A program made the translations under genes and the position numbers. A DNA stretch of 64,000 nt from Neisseria lactamica. GTDB lineage: Bacteria; Pseudomonadota; Gammaproteobacteria; Burkholderiales; Neisseriaceae. Under the pieces are notes generated by a model that was not told where the DNA came from, searched no databases, and saw only the letters and a program-made list of their open reading frames with translations. Of the stretch, positions 15,127-24,396 are shown piece after piece (the first letter of the stretch is position 1; every line of letters starts with the position of its first letter). Where the stretch lies: the NCBI RefSeq assembly GCF_901482445.1, contig NZ_LR590477.1:1798001-1862000 (forward strand). The letters are read 5' to 3'.

Positions 15127-17532
15127 TTGGCTCGTTTATTTTCACTCAAACCACTGGTGCTGGCACTGGGCCTCTGTTTCGGCACGCATTGCGCCGCCGA
15201 TACCGTTGCGGCGGAAGAGGCGGACGGGCGTGTCGCAGAAGGCGGCGCGCAGGGCGCGTCCGAATCCGCACAAACTTCCGATTTGACCCTCGGCTCGACC
15301 TGCCTATTTTGCAGTAACGAAAGCGGCAAACCCGAAAAAACCGAATCTGCCGTCCAAGGCAGCGGCGAAGCATCCATCCCCGAAGACTATACGCGCATTG
15401 TTGCCGACAGGATGGAAGGACAGTCGCAGGTGCAGGTGCGTGCCGAAGGCAACGTCGTCGTCGAACGCAACCGGACAACCCTTAATGCCGACTGGGCGGA
15501 TTACGACCAGTCGGGCGACACCGTTACCGCCGGCGACCGTTTCGCCCTCCAACAGGACGGTACGCTGATTCGGGGCGAAACCCTGACCTACAATCTCGAG
15601 CAGCAGACCGGCGAAGCGCACAACGTCCGCATGGAAACCGAACACGGCGGACGGCGGCTGCAAAGTGTCAGCCGCACCGCCGAAATGTTGGGCGAAGGGC
15701 ATTACAAACTGACGGAAACCCAATTCAACACCTGTTCCGCCGGCGATGCCGGCTGGTATGTCAAGGCTGCCTCTGTCGAAGCCGATCGGGAAAAAGGCAT
15801 AGGCGTTGCCAAACACGCCGCCTTCGTGTTCGGCGGTGTTCCCCTTTTCTATACGCCTTGGGCGGACTTCCCGCTTGACGGCAACCGCAAAAGCGGCCTG
15901 CTCGTCCCGTCCGTATCCGCCGGTTCGGACGGCATTTCCCTTTCCGCCCCCTATTATTTCAACCTTGCCCCCAATCTCGATGCCACGTTCGCGCCCGGCG
16001 TGATCGGCGAACGCGGCGCGGTCTTTGACGGGCAGGTACGCTACCTGCGACCGGATTATGCCGGACAGGCCGACCTGACCTGGCTGCCGCACGATAAGAA
16101 AAGCGGCAGGAACAACCGCTATCAGGCGAAATGGCAGCACCGGCACGACATTTCCGACACGCTTCAGGCGGGTGTCGATTTCAACCAAGTCTCCGACAGC
16201 GGCTACTACCGCGACTTTTACGGCAGCGGGGAAATCGCCGGCAACGTCAACCTCAACCGCCGCGTATGGCTGGATTATGGCGGCAGGGCGGCGGGAGGCA
16301 GCCTGAATGCCGGCCTTTCGGTTCAGAAATACCAGACGCTGGCGAACCAAAGCGGCTACAAAGACAAACCGTATGCCCTGATGCCGCGCCTTTCTGCCGA
16401 TTGGCATAAAAACGCAGGCAGGGCGCAAATCGGCGTGTCCGCACAATTTACCCGCTTCAGCCACGACAGCCGCCAAGACGGCAGCCGACTGGTCGTGTAT
16501 CCCGGTATCAAATGGGATTTCAGCAACAGTTGGGGCTACGTCCGCCCCAAACTCGGGCTGCACGCCACTTATTACAGCCTCGACAGTTTCGGCGGCAAAG
16601 CGTCCCGCAGCGTCGGGCGCGTTTTGCCCGTTGTCAATATCGACGGCGGCACGACTTTTGAGCGGAATACGCGGCTGTTCGGCGGCGAAGTCGTGCAAAC
16701 CCTCGAGCCGCGCCTGTTCTACAACTATATCCCGGCCAAATCCCAAAACGACCTGCCCAATTTCGATTCGTCGGAAAGCAGCTTCGGTTACGGGCAGCTC
16801 TTCCGTGAAAACCTCTATTACGGCAACGACAGGATCAATGCCGCCAACAGCCTTTCCGCCGCCGTGCAGAGCCGTATTTTGGACGGCGCGACGGGGGAAG
16901 AGCGTTTCCGCGCCGGCATCGGTCAGAAATTCTATTTCAAGGATGATGCGGTGATGCTTGACGGCAGCGTCGGCAAAAATCCGCGCAGCCGTTCCGACTG
17001 GGTGGCATTCGCCTCCGGCGGCATAGGCGGGCATTTCACCCTCGACAGCAGCATCCACTACAACCAAAACGACAAACGCGCCGAACATTACGCCGTCGGC
17101 GCAGGCTACCGCCCCGCCCCCGGAAAAGTGTTGAACGCCCGTTACAAATACGGGCGCAACGAAAAAATCTACCTGCAGGCGGACGGCTCCTATTTTTACG
17201 ACAAACTCAGCCAGCTCGACCTGTCCGCACAGTGGCCGCTGACGCGCAACCTGTCGGCCGTCGTCCGCTACAACTACGGTTTTGAAGCCAAAAAACCGAT
17301 AGAGGTGCTGGCGGGTGCGGAATACCGGAGCAGTTGCGGCTGCTGGGGCGCGGGCGTGTACGCGCAGCGTTACGTTACCGGCAGGGATACCTACAAAAAC
17401 GCCGTCTTCCTTACCCTGCACCTGAAAGATTTGAGCAATGTCGGCAAAAATCCCGCAGACAGGATGGATGTCGCCGTTCCCGGCTATATTCCGAACCTGG
17501 GCTCCTCCCGCAGGCACGGGGCGCAACCCTGA
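15127..17532 (+). CDS. lptD: LPS-assembly outer membrane protein LptD
   Basis: 801 residues from a TTG start at 15127, chosen because GAGGGG lies directly upstream and the signal peptide begins there (MARLFSLKPLVLALGLCFGTHCAA). LptD with LptE places lipooligosaccharide in the outer leaflet. The N-terminal OstA-like jellyroll (about residues 95-210: ADRMEGQSQVQVRAEGNVVV, LNADWADYDQ) is followed by a large beta-barrel rich in alternating aromatic strands. Cysteines include CLFC near residue 59, one in TQFNTCSAG, and CGCWG near the end; disulfides between these regions are known to be needed in LptD. surA, which helps fold it, is the next gene. Confidence 0.95.
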   Translation: MARLFSLKPLVLALGLCFGTHCAADTVAAEEADGRVAEGGAQGASESAQTSDLTLGSTCLFCSNESGKPEKTESAVQGSGEASIPEDYTRIVADRMEGQSQVQVRAEGNVVVERNRTTLNADWADYDQSGDTVTAGDRFALQQDGTLIRGETLTYNLEQQTGEAHNVRMETEHGGRRLQSVSRTAEMLGEGHYKLTETQFNTCSAGDAGWYVKAASVEADREKGIGVAKHAAFVFGGVPLFYTPWADFPLDGNRKSGLLVPSVSAGSDGISLSAPYYFNLAPNLDATFAPGVIGERGAVFDGQVRYLRPDYAGQADLTWLPHDKKSGRNNRYQAKWQHRHDISDTLQAGVDFNQVSDSGYYRDFYGSGEIAGNVNLNRRVWLDYGGRAAGGSLNAGLSVQKYQTLANQSGYKDKPYALMPRLSADWHKNAGRAQIGVSAQFTRFSHDSRQDGSRLVVYPGIKWDFSNSWGYVRPKLGLHATYYSLDSFGGKASRSVGRVLPVVNIDGGTTFERNTRLFGGEVVQTLEPRLFYNYIPAKSQNDLPNFDSSESSFGYGQLFRENLYYGNDRINAANSLSAAVQSRILDGATGEERFRAGIGQKFYFKDDAVMLDGSVGKNPRSRSDWVAFASGGIGGHFTLDSSIHYNQNDKRAEHYAVGAGYRPAPGKVLNARYKYGRNEKIYLQADGSYFYDKLSQLDLSAQWPLTRNLSAVVRYNYGFEAKKPIEVLAGAEYRSSCGCWGAGVYAQRYVTGRDTYKNAVFLTLHLKDLSNVGKNPADRMDVAVPGYIPNLGSSRRHGAQP

Positions 17533-17628
17533 TTGATGATATTTTGCCGGTTCCGCAAAACCGCCCCGGCACGCCCGACAAACAACCCGCCGAACCGCAG
17601 GGCGGGTTTAACCGATAAGGAAAAACAG

Positions 17629-18612
17629 ATGAAAATCAAAACCCTGATCATTGCGTCCGCACTGTTGGCGGCAAACTTCGGCTATGCCGCCCCGCACAAG
17701 GCAAAACCCGCACCTGCCGCCAAGCCGGCGCGCCAAGCAGCCTCCCCCGCCGGACAGGAAGGCGGCATACACTTTTCAGACGGCATCGCCGCCGTTGCCG
17801 ACAACGAAGTCATCACGCGCCGCAGGCTGGCGCAGGCCGTTGCCGATGCCAAGGCAAACCTGCCCAAAGACGTGCAAATCGGTGATGAGGAATTGACCGG
17901 GCAAGTCCTGATGCAGCTGGTTAACCAATCCCTGATCGTACAGGCGGGCAAACGCCGCAACATTCAGGCAAGCGAAGCGGAAATCGATGCCGCCGCCGCG
18001 CAGAATCCGCAGCTTAAGCACCTGTCTGCCGAACAACGCCGCGAACTTGCCGACAGCATTATTGCCGAAAAAGTCCGCCAGCAGGCAGTGATGCAGAACA
18101 GCCGGGTAAGCGAGGCAGAGGTTGACCGCTTTATCGAACAGGCGCAGAAACAGGGCATTACCCTGCCCGAAGGCGAGCCGCTGCGCCAATACCGCGCCCA
18201 ACACATCCTGATTAAGGCAGACGGCGAAAACGCCGCTGTCGGCGCAGAAAGCACGATTCGTAAAATTTACGATCAAGCGCGCAACGGCACGGATTTTTCC
18301 GGCTTGGCGCGCCAATATTCGCAAGACGCGGGCGCGGGCAACGGCGGCGACTTGGGCTGGTTTTCAGACGGCGTGATGGTTGCGCCGTTTGAGGCGGCCG
18401 TCCACGCGCTCAAACCCGGCCAGGTCAGCGCGCCCGTCCGCACCCAATTCGGCTGGCACATCATCAAATTGAACGAAGTGCGCGATGCCGGCACGCCGGA
18501 AGAACGTATCCGCAACTCCGTGCGGCAATATATTTTCCAACAGAAAGCCGAACAGGCAACCGCCGAACTGTTGCGCGACCTGCATTCCGGCGCGTACATC
18601 GACATCCGTTGA
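17629..18612 (+). CDS. surA: Periplasmic chaperone / peptidyl-prolyl isomerase SurA
   Basis: 327 residues from the ATG at 17629 with AAGGAAA upstream; a frame open back to 17533 has no signal. A Sec signal peptide (MKIKTLIIASALLAANFGYAA) leads to a Pro/Ala-rich linker, then the N-terminal SurA chaperone domain (IAAVADNEVITRRRLAQAV, about residues 58-76). One parvulin domain follows (about 187-290: YRAQHILIKADGE, GGDLGWFSDGVMVAPFE, FGWHIIKLNEV). Classic SurA has two parvulin domains; neisserial SurA has one. SurA guides outer membrane proteins including LptD, encoded just upstream. A strong terminator follows. Confidence 0.9.
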   Translation: MKIKTLIIASALLAANFGYAAPHKAKPAPAAKPARQAASPAGQEGGIHFSDGIAAVADNEVITRRRLAQAVADAKANLPKDVQIGDEELTGQVLMQLVNQSLIVQAGKRRNIQASEAEIDAAAAQNPQLKHLSAEQRRELADSIIAEKVRQQAVMQNSRVSEAEVDRFIEQAQKQGITLPEGEPLRQYRAQHILIKADGENAAVGAESTIRKIYDQARNGTDFSGLARQYSQDAGAGNGGDLGWFSDGVMVAPFEAAVHALKPGQVSAPVRTQFGWHIIKLNEVRDAGTPEERIRNSVRQYIFQQKAEQATAELLRDLHSGAYIDIR

Positions 18613-18627
18613 AACGGTTTGAATCAA

Positions 18628-18673
18628 AAAGCCATACCGATCGGCAAAAATCCGGGCGGTATGGCTTTTTTGA
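18628..18673 (+). terminator. Rho-independent terminator of lptD-surA
   Basis: Stem AAGCCATACCG / CGGTATGGCTT with an internal loop, followed by TTTTTT. It does not contain a DUS. Confidence 0.85.
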
Positions 18674-18700
18674 ATTTCGAGTTACTTTTACACCGTCATT

Positions 18701-18860
18701 CGTCATTCCCGCGCAGGCGGGAATCTAGCAACGAAAAGTAACAGGAATTTATCGGGAATGGCTGGAGTTTAAAGGTCTGGATTCCCGCTTTCGCGGGAAT
18801 GACGGCATATCGGTTTTCGTGCGGACAAACCTAGATTCCCATCTGCGCGGGAATGACGGG
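18701..18860. repeat. dRS3 / NIME repeat array, left
   Basis: Three ATTCCC...GGGAAT inverted dRS3-type units (about 18706, 18781 and 18834) separated by repeat-sequence spacers. The first 105 bp (18701-18805) recur almost unchanged at 19837-19941 on the other side of the YadA-like gene; only the centre of the first dRS3 differs. The rest of the 18.61-19.15 kb gap (after this array) is AT-rich and holds no gene that I can see. Confidence 0.85.
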
Positions 18861-19151
18861 ATTTTAGATTGCGGGTATTTATCAGGAATGACGATTTAAA
18901 AGTTGCCTGAAACCTAAAAGCAATTGAAACGCAAAAACCAAATCCGCGCCTGCCGGGGAATGATGAAACAAAGAAGGCAGAAGTAAGGAATCAGGATTTT
19001 TTCCTTGAATCTGCGAAAATTATTCAGTAATTGAATGTTATTGTTTTACAATGCAGGCTTACGGTTGGGAAGCATATTTTCCGCATAAGTTGGAAAATGG
19101 CGGATTAATCGTAATTTCACGCTTTGTATTATATTAAACATAGGAATTTTA

Positions 19152-19561
19152 ATGATGAAAAAATTATTGGCACCATCAGTACTTTCCCTGCTGGTAATCG
19201 CGGGGGGGGGGTAATTTCTAATTACTCGCTTGCAGCGACGAATTCTGATGAGACTGCGGTTGTTGCAACAAATTCTAATGGGACTTCGGTTGTTGCAACA
19301 AATGACGGAAAAACGGCAGATGCTGAAAACAAAAAACTGAAACGCGGTTTGGCGGCACAAGCCGCGTTAAGCGGTTTATTCCAACCCTACTCTGTTGGCA
19401 AGGCAAACGTTACCGCCGCTGTAGGCGGCTATCAGTCGCAATCCGCATTTGCCGTCGGTGTCGGTTACCGTTACAACGAAAAATTTGCAACAAAAGCAGG
19501 ATTTGCCTTTGCACCCGGCGGCGGTGCGGCTTATCACGCCGGTGTCAATTTAGAATGGTAA
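19152..19561 (+). CDS. Mini YadA-anchor (NadA-like) protein, phase OFF
   Basis: From ATG 19152 (AGGA upstream) the frame encodes a signal peptide (MMKKLLAPSVLSLLVIAGG) and then meets TAA at 19212 right after a 10-G tract. Reading on in the next frame gives VISNYSLAATNSDET, two and a half 10-residue repeats (ATNSDETAVV), a short coiled stretch (AENKKLKRG) and a full YadA-type membrane anchor (about 70 residues, AALSGLFQPYSVGKANVTAA to AYHAGVNLEW) very like that of NadA. One more G (11) or two fewer (8) joins the frames into about 136 residues. The passenger is only about 35 residues, far shorter than NadA. Trimeric outer-membrane anchoring is inferred from the family. Confidence 0.8.
19202..19211 (+). 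repeat. Poly-G tract (10 G) within signal peptide codons
   Basis: A run of ten G in the hydrophobic core/cleavage region of the YadA-like gene. Neisserial tracts of this length change by slipped-strand mispairing. At ten the gene is out of frame; 8, 11 or 14 would be in frame. Confidence 0.9.
19235..19315 (+). repeat. 30-bp tandem repeat in the YadA-like passenger
   Basis: Units 19235-19264 and 19265-19294 with a partial third encode ATNSDETAVV, ATNSNGTSVV and ATNDGKTAD. This is the whole passenger region before the coiled stalk. Confidence 0.75.
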
Positions 19562-19619
19562 GTGCCTCTAAATATTTAGCGGTAAAACATACGCTTATTA
19601 AACGGTAAGCGTGCAGGCA

Positions 19620-19657
19620 ATGCCGTCTGAAACCTGAAACAGGCTTCAGACGGCATT
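19620..19657 (+). terminator. DUS terminator behind the YadA-like gene
   Basis: Inverted 12-mer DUS pair with TTTT, 60 bp after the stop. Confidence 0.75.
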
Positions 19658-19759
19658 TTGACGCACGAAATCGGCAGATATGACGGAAATGGAAAATACC
19701 TATCTTGTCATTTCAAAATTTCAAAATCACGGCGTTATCCGAAATCACAATCATCTCTC

Positions 19760-20050
19760 CGCCGTTATTTCCGCGCAGGCGGGAGTCCGGTTATTCAAAA
19801 TCACAGCGTTATCTGACACAACAACAATCTTTCCATCGTCATTCCCGCGAAAGCGGGAATCTAGCAACGAAAAGTAACAGGAATTTATCGGGAATGGCTG
19901 GAGTTTAAAGGTCTGGATTCCCGCTTTCGCGGGAATGACGGGATTTTAGGTTGCGGGTATTTGTCGGAAATGGCGGTTTGGAAGTTTACTGAAGCGCAAA
20001 AACAACGGAAACCCAAAAAACCGGATTCCCGACTGTGGGAATGACGGGAT
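19760..20050. repeat. dRS3 / NIME repeat array, right
   Basis: Four dRS3-like inverted units (about 19768, 19841, 19917 and 20025), one of them degenerate. 19837-19941 is a near-exact copy of 18701-18805. The 19.66-20.08 kb gap contains these repeats and no convincing gene. Confidence 0.82.
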
Positions 20051-20081
20051 TTTGGGTTGTGGGAATTTGCCGCACACGGCT

Positions 20082-21962
20082 TCAGACGGCATTGCCTGCC
20101 GTTTTGCCCGCAGGTGCGGCTGCCTTGATGTAGTTGAGCGCGACAAACTGCTTCTCGGCATCCAATTCGGTGATTTTGAACAATGCCTGCGATTTGGGCA
20201 GCGCGTCAAACGGAATACCGGTCGCGCGCGTGACCAGCGGCAGGCCTTCGATGCGGACGAGGTCTTCTTTCAGAATCGTCGCGGTCAGTTCGCTGATGCT
20301 TTGCTGTTGCAGGTAAACCAGGCTCCAGTAGGCTTCCATCTGCCGTTGGAAATCGGCGTAGGCGGTATAGGCGGCATCAAAGTCGCGCAGTGCGGCAAAA
20401 AGCTCGGCATCGCTGTTCTGATACAGCGGCTCGGCGGAGTCGTCGATCAGGCTGAGGAGTTGTTTTTGGTTGATGTAGTCGGCGGCGCGGCGCAGCGGCG
20501 AGGTAAACCAGCCGTAATGCTGCACGCCCATACCGATGTGCGGCTCGGATTTGGTGCTCATACGCACTTTGCCTGCCGGTTGGACGCGGAAAAGGCCGGG
20601 CAGGTCGTTGTCGTGGAGCATCTGCGCCCAAGTGCTGTTGGCCAAAATCATCATCTCGCTGACCAGTGTATCGATGGGCGAACCGCGTTCGCGGCGGACG
20701 ACGGATACCTTGCCTTCCTCATCCAATTCGATGCTGTAATCGTATTGCGGCACGCGGTCGGGTTCGTATTTGCCGCGCGCTTTTTGCAGGGCGGTGGCGA
20801 ATTGATAGAACCAAATCAGGTCTTGATGGTGGGCGAACATCATTTCGCCGGCTTCGTCCAAGCCGGTTTCGGCGTTGAAATGCGGCTCGATGGCTTGGAT
20901 ACGCAGGTTTGCGGCGATGTTGACGGCTTCGATTTTGCAGGTCGGCGTGCCGACGTTGAACTCGTTGTCCATATCAAAATAAATGCTGACGGCAGGGCGG
21001 TGTGCGCCTGCATCAAGGCTGAACGCGGCTATCCAGTTTTCGGGCAGCATAGTGATTTTGCCGTTGGGAAAATAAACCGTACTCAACCGCTGCATAATGA
21101 TTTGTTCCATTTTGTCGCCCGGTTTAACGGCAAGCGACGGCGCGGCGATGTGGATACCGACGCGCTTCGTGCCGTTGCCCAAGTCGGTCAGGCTCAAGGC
21201 ATCGTCCACTTCGGTGGTCGATTCGTCGTCAATGGAAAAGGCGGTAACATCGGCTTTGGGCAGGTCGGGCATTTCGGGAAGGGGAAGGTCGGGAAAGCCT
21301 GTTCCTTTGGGGAAGTATTTGATTTCAAACCCGTCTTGCAGGTATTGGGGAATGGACGTAATGCCGCCCGTTTTTTTCGCCAATTCGTAGGCGGAGGTTT
21401 TCAATGCGTCGGCGGCTTTGGTAAAGGCTTTGTAGGTCAATGATTGCTTGTCGGGCGCGTGTAAGATGGTTTTCAAATCCGCCGCGATTTCAGACGGCAT
21501 CTCGCCGCGTTTCAAGGCTTCCGCCCAAGCGTCGATTTGCGCGTCTTGTTGTTTTTTGCGTTCGATGGCGGCAAGCGCTTGTTTTAAGGTTTCTTCGGGC
21601 GCGGCTTTGAACACGCCTTTGGCTTTTTTGTAGAAATACACCGGCGCGGCGTAAAGTGCAATCAAAGTTGCCGCCAGCTCGGTTTTGGTCGGCGCGTGTC
21701 CGTAATATTCTTCGGCGATGGCTTCGGCGGTAAATTCCTCTTCGCCGCATACTTCCCACAATAAATCGGTGTCAATGTCTGCCGCTTGTGCCTGCGCGTT
21801 CTCCAAAAATGCCGCCATATCGCCGTCAAACTCGGCAAAGACATTGTTTGCCTTCACTTTGGTGCGTTTGCCGTGTTGGGTATCGACTTGGTAGGTGGCA
21901 TCGTTTTTTTGGACGACGGCGGCGACTTTGAATTGACCGGACTCTTCGTAAAAGATATTCAT
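20082..21962 (-). CDS. RNase II (RNB) family exoribonuclease
   Basis: 626 residues. RNB-domain enzymes degrade RNA 3' to 5'. The catalytic motif FSIDDESTTEVDDALSLTDL (about residues 240-259) carries the conserved Asp residues that bind magnesium. Further family blocks are HIAAPSLAVKPGDKMEQ, LSTVYFPNGKITMLPENW and YGWFTSPLRRAADYINQKQLL (about 480-500). The N-terminal cold-shock-like region is divergent and the C-terminal S1 domain is short, so this is the shorter neisserial/proteobacterial RNase II-like form rather than RNase R. Its last codons (NAV-stop) form a DUS. The 280 bp in front of the start holds small inverted repeats and no gene. Confidence 0.88.
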   Translation of the reverse strand: MNIFYEESGQFKVAAVVQKNDATYQVDTQHGKRTKVKANNVFAEFDGDMAAFLENAQAQAADIDTDLLWEVCGEEEFTAEAIAEEYYGHAPTKTELAATLIALYAAPVYFYKKAKGVFKAAPEETLKQALAAIERKKQQDAQIDAWAEALKRGEMPSEIAADLKTILHAPDKQSLTYKAFTKAADALKTSAYELAKKTGGITSIPQYLQDGFEIKYFPKGTGFPDLPLPEMPDLPKADVTAFSIDDESTTEVDDALSLTDLGNGTKRVGIHIAAPSLAVKPGDKMEQIIMQRLSTVYFPNGKITMLPENWIAAFSLDAGAHRPAVSIYFDMDNEFNVGTPTCKIEAVNIAANLRIQAIEPHFNAETGLDEAGEMMFAHHQDLIWFYQFATALQKARGKYEPDRVPQYDYSIELDEEGKVSVVRRERGSPIDTLVSEMMILANSTWAQMLHDNDLPGLFRVQPAGKVRMSTKSEPHIGMGVQHYGWFTSPLRRAADYINQKQLLSLIDDSAEPLYQNSDAELFAALRDFDAAYTAYADFQRQMEAYWSLVYLQQQSISELTATILKEDLVRIEGLPLVTRATGIPFDALPKSQALFKITELDAEKQFVALNYIKAAAPAGKTAGNAV

Positions 21963-22242
21963 CGTGTTTCCTTTTCGGTTGAAACCCCAACCTTTAGGGC
22001 GGTAGAATCAGAATTTATTTGGGAGGGGCGCAACCCCTTCCAAATCAGGGCAACACATAGGGCGGTGCTTTATGTGCCGTCCTGTGTGTTGAAACATTTT
22101 TCGGATTTTTCTGTGGAAACTCAAGCGGGCGATTTTAGCAGATTACCGAAAATGCCGTCTGAAAAAAGGTTTGGCGCGGCTTTGCGGTGCTTGCGTTGCG
22201 TTTTTGACGGGGTACAATCGCCGTTTTTAAACGGAGGACGGA

Positions 22243-22875
22243 ATGGAGAATGTAAACCGTGTGCCGGAGCAGGCGCGTTACGATGCCGAACGCCGGCAGG
22301 CAGACGAAGTATTGGCGGGCGTGTTTCCGGCAGTCAGTATCTTCGGCAGCGCGCGCACGCCGCAGAATCATGCGGATTATACGTTTGCCTGCCGTCTGGC
22401 GAGGCGGCTGTCGGATTCGGGTATTGCCGTTATTTCGGGCGGCGGGCCGGGGATTATGGAGGCGGCAAACAAGGGCGCGTTTGCCGGGAAGTCGGTTTCG
22501 GTGGGGCTGAACATCGTTTTGCCGCACGAGCAGAAACCGAATCCGTATCAGGACATCGCCTTGCGGTTTTCCCGTTTTGCCGAACGCAAGGCGGTGTTTT
22601 TCCGCTATTCCCAAGCATATGTCGTGATGCCGGGCGGCTTCGGGACGCTGGACGAATTGTTTGAAATCCTGACCTTGGTGCAGACGGGCAAAGTGCCGCC
22701 GCGTCCGGTCGTTTTGGTCGGAAAGGCGTTCTGGTCGGGTTTGGCGGAGTGGATAAACGCGCAGCTTTTGGCGCGCGGTCTGATTTCTGAAGGCGCGGCC
22801 TCTTTGTTCGCCATATCGGACGACGAAGACGAAATCGTTGCGTATCTGTCGGAACACGGGCTTCAGACGGCATAG
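22243..22875 (+). CDS. LOG family protein (nucleotide 5'-monophosphate phosphoribohydrolase)
   Basis: 210 residues. LOG/TIGR00730 proteins, long mis-called lysine decarboxylases, cleave the base from nucleoside 5'-monophosphates and in plants activate cytokinins. Signatures: VSIFGSARTPQNHADY (about residues 28-43), ISGGGPGIMEAANKGAF (about 63-79) and the hallmark PGGFGTLDELFE (about 128-139). The ATG at 22243 follows GGAGGAC. A DUS core is embedded in the final codons (LQTA-stop). It runs with purB downstream, a purine gene, after a 70 bp gap, so a link to nucleotide turnover is plausible. Confidence 0.88.
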   Translation: MENVNRVPEQARYDAERRQADEVLAGVFPAVSIFGSARTPQNHADYTFACRLARRLSDSGIAVISGGGPGIMEAANKGAFAGKSVSVGLNIVLPHEQKPNPYQDIALRFSRFAERKAVFFRYSQAYVVMPGGFGTLDELFEILTLVQTGKVPPRPVVLVGKAFWSGLAEWINAQLLARGLISEGAASLFAISDDEDEIVAYLSEHGLQTA

Positions 22876-22946
22876 CGTCCTGAGAGTGATGTATAATTGC
22901 AAACAATTTAACAAATTTTGATGTCTTTTCCGAACAGGATGCCGAT

Positions 22947-24317
22947 ATGATCAACCCCATCGCCTCGCTTTCCCCCCTAGACGGCCGTTATGCCCAATCC
23001 GTTGAAGCATTGCGCCCGATTTTTTCAGAGTACGGCCTGATGAAGGCGCGCGTCAAAGTCGAATTAAACTGGCTCAAAGCCCTCGCCGCCGAGCCGAAGA
23101 TTGCCGAAGTGCCGCCCTTCAGTGCCGAAACGCTTGCCGAAATCGACACAGTGATTGAAAACTTTTCATTGGAAGACGCTGCCGCCGTCAAAACCATCGA
23201 AGCGACCACCAATCACGATGTCAAAGCCATCGAATATTGGTTGAAAAAACGTTTTGCCGAAGTGCCCGAAGTCGCCGCCGTGGGCGAGTTCATCCACTTC
23301 GCCTGCACCAGCGAAGACATCAACAACCTGTCCCACGCCCTGATGCTGCAGGAAGCGCGCGAAACCGTCATCCTGCCCAAACTTGCCGAAATCATCGGCA
23401 AACTCACCGCTATGGCGCACGACCTTGCCGCCGTCCCGATGATGAGCCGCACGCATGGCCAGCCCGCCACGCCGACCACTTTGGGCAAAGAAACCGCCAA
23501 TATCGTGTACCGCCTGCAACGCCAGTTTAAAAACCTGCAAGCGCAAGAGTTCCTCGGCAAAATCAACGGCGCGGTCGGCAACTACAACGCCCATATGGTT
23601 GCTTATCCCGATGTGGATTGGGAAACCCACTGCCGCAACTTTGTCGAAATCAGCCTCGGTCTGACCTTCAACCCCTACACCATCCAAATCGAGCCGCACG
23701 ACTATATGGCGGAGTTTTTCCAAACCCTCAGCCGCATCAACACGATTCTCATCGACTTCAACCGCGATGTTTGGGGTTATATTTCATTGGGTTACTTCAA
23801 ACAAAAAGTCAAAGCAGGTGAAGTCGGTTCTTCCACGATGCCGCACAAAGTCAACCCCATCGACTTTGAAAACTCCGAAGGCAACCTCGGTATGGCCAAC
23901 GCCGTATTGGGTTTTTTGGCGGAAAAACTACCCGTCTCACGCTGGCAGCGCGATTTGACCGACAGCACCGTCTTACGCAATATGGGCGTGGGCGTGGGCT
24001 ATGCCGTGTTGGGCTTCGCCGCCCACCTGCGCGGTCTGAACAAGCTCGAACCCAACCCTGCCGCCCTTGCCGCCGATTTGGATGCCACTTGGGAGCTGCT
24101 CGCCGAGCCGATTCAAACCGTGATGCGCCGTTACGGTGTCGCCAATCCTTACGAAAAACTGAAAGACCTGACGCGCGGCAAAGGCGGCATCACGCCCGAA
24201 GTGCTGAAAGTCTTCATCGGATCGCTGGAAATCCCTACCGAAGCCAAAGCAAAATTGCTTGAGCTGACCCCCGCGCTGTATGTGGGCAAGGCTGAAGCGT
24301 TGGCGAAACGGATTTGA
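22947..24317 (+). CDS. purB: Adenylosuccinate lyase PurB
   Basis: 456 residues, the usual length. Catalyses two fumarate-releasing steps in purine synthesis (SAICAR to AICAR, adenylosuccinate to AMP). Fumarase/aspartase superfamily signatures: TNHDVKAIEYWLK (catalytic His region, about residue 88), CTSEDINNLSHALML, SRTHGQPATPTTLGKE (second His, about 168-183) and the flexible loop GSSTMPHKVNPIDFENSEGN (about 293-312) with the catalytic Ser. It resembles the E. coli type rather than the shorter Bacillus type. It ends in a DUS terminator. Confidence 0.96.
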   Translation: MINPIASLSPLDGRYAQSVEALRPIFSEYGLMKARVKVELNWLKALAAEPKIAEVPPFSAETLAEIDTVIENFSLEDAAAVKTIEATTNHDVKAIEYWLKKRFAEVPEVAAVGEFIHFACTSEDINNLSHALMLQEARETVILPKLAEIIGKLTAMAHDLAAVPMMSRTHGQPATPTTLGKETANIVYRLQRQFKNLQAQEFLGKINGAVGNYNAHMVAYPDVDWETHCRNFVEISLGLTFNPYTIQIEPHDYMAEFFQTLSRINTILIDFNRDVWGYISLGYFKQKVKAGEVGSSTMPHKVNPIDFENSEGNLGMANAVLGFLAEKLPVSRWQRDLTDSTVLRNMGVGVGYAVLGFAAHLRGLNKLEPNPAALAADLDATWELLAEPIQTVMRRYGVANPYEKLKDLTRGKGGITPEVLKVFIGSLEIPTEAKAKLLELTPALYVGKAEALAKRI

Positions 24318-24333
24318 GCGTTTATTGAAACCG

Positions 24334-24367
24334 ATGCCGTCTGAACGCGCGTTCAGACGGCATTTTT
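24334..24367 (+). terminator. DUS terminator of purB
   Basis: Inverted 12-mer DUS pair (24334-24345, 24352-24363) followed by TTTTT. Confidence 0.85.
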
Positions 24368-24396
24368 AAAATACCGGATATACAGGGGCGATATTT

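Noticed and set aside
15304..17526. 740-codon frame opposite lptD
   Set aside because: Codon bias of lptD keeps the reverse frame open; the product has no recognisable domain.
18701..20050. Possible CRISPR array
   Set aside because: The repeated ATTCCC...GGGAAT units are irregularly spaced, some are degenerate, and they match known neisserial dRS3/NIME repeats. No cas genes are near.
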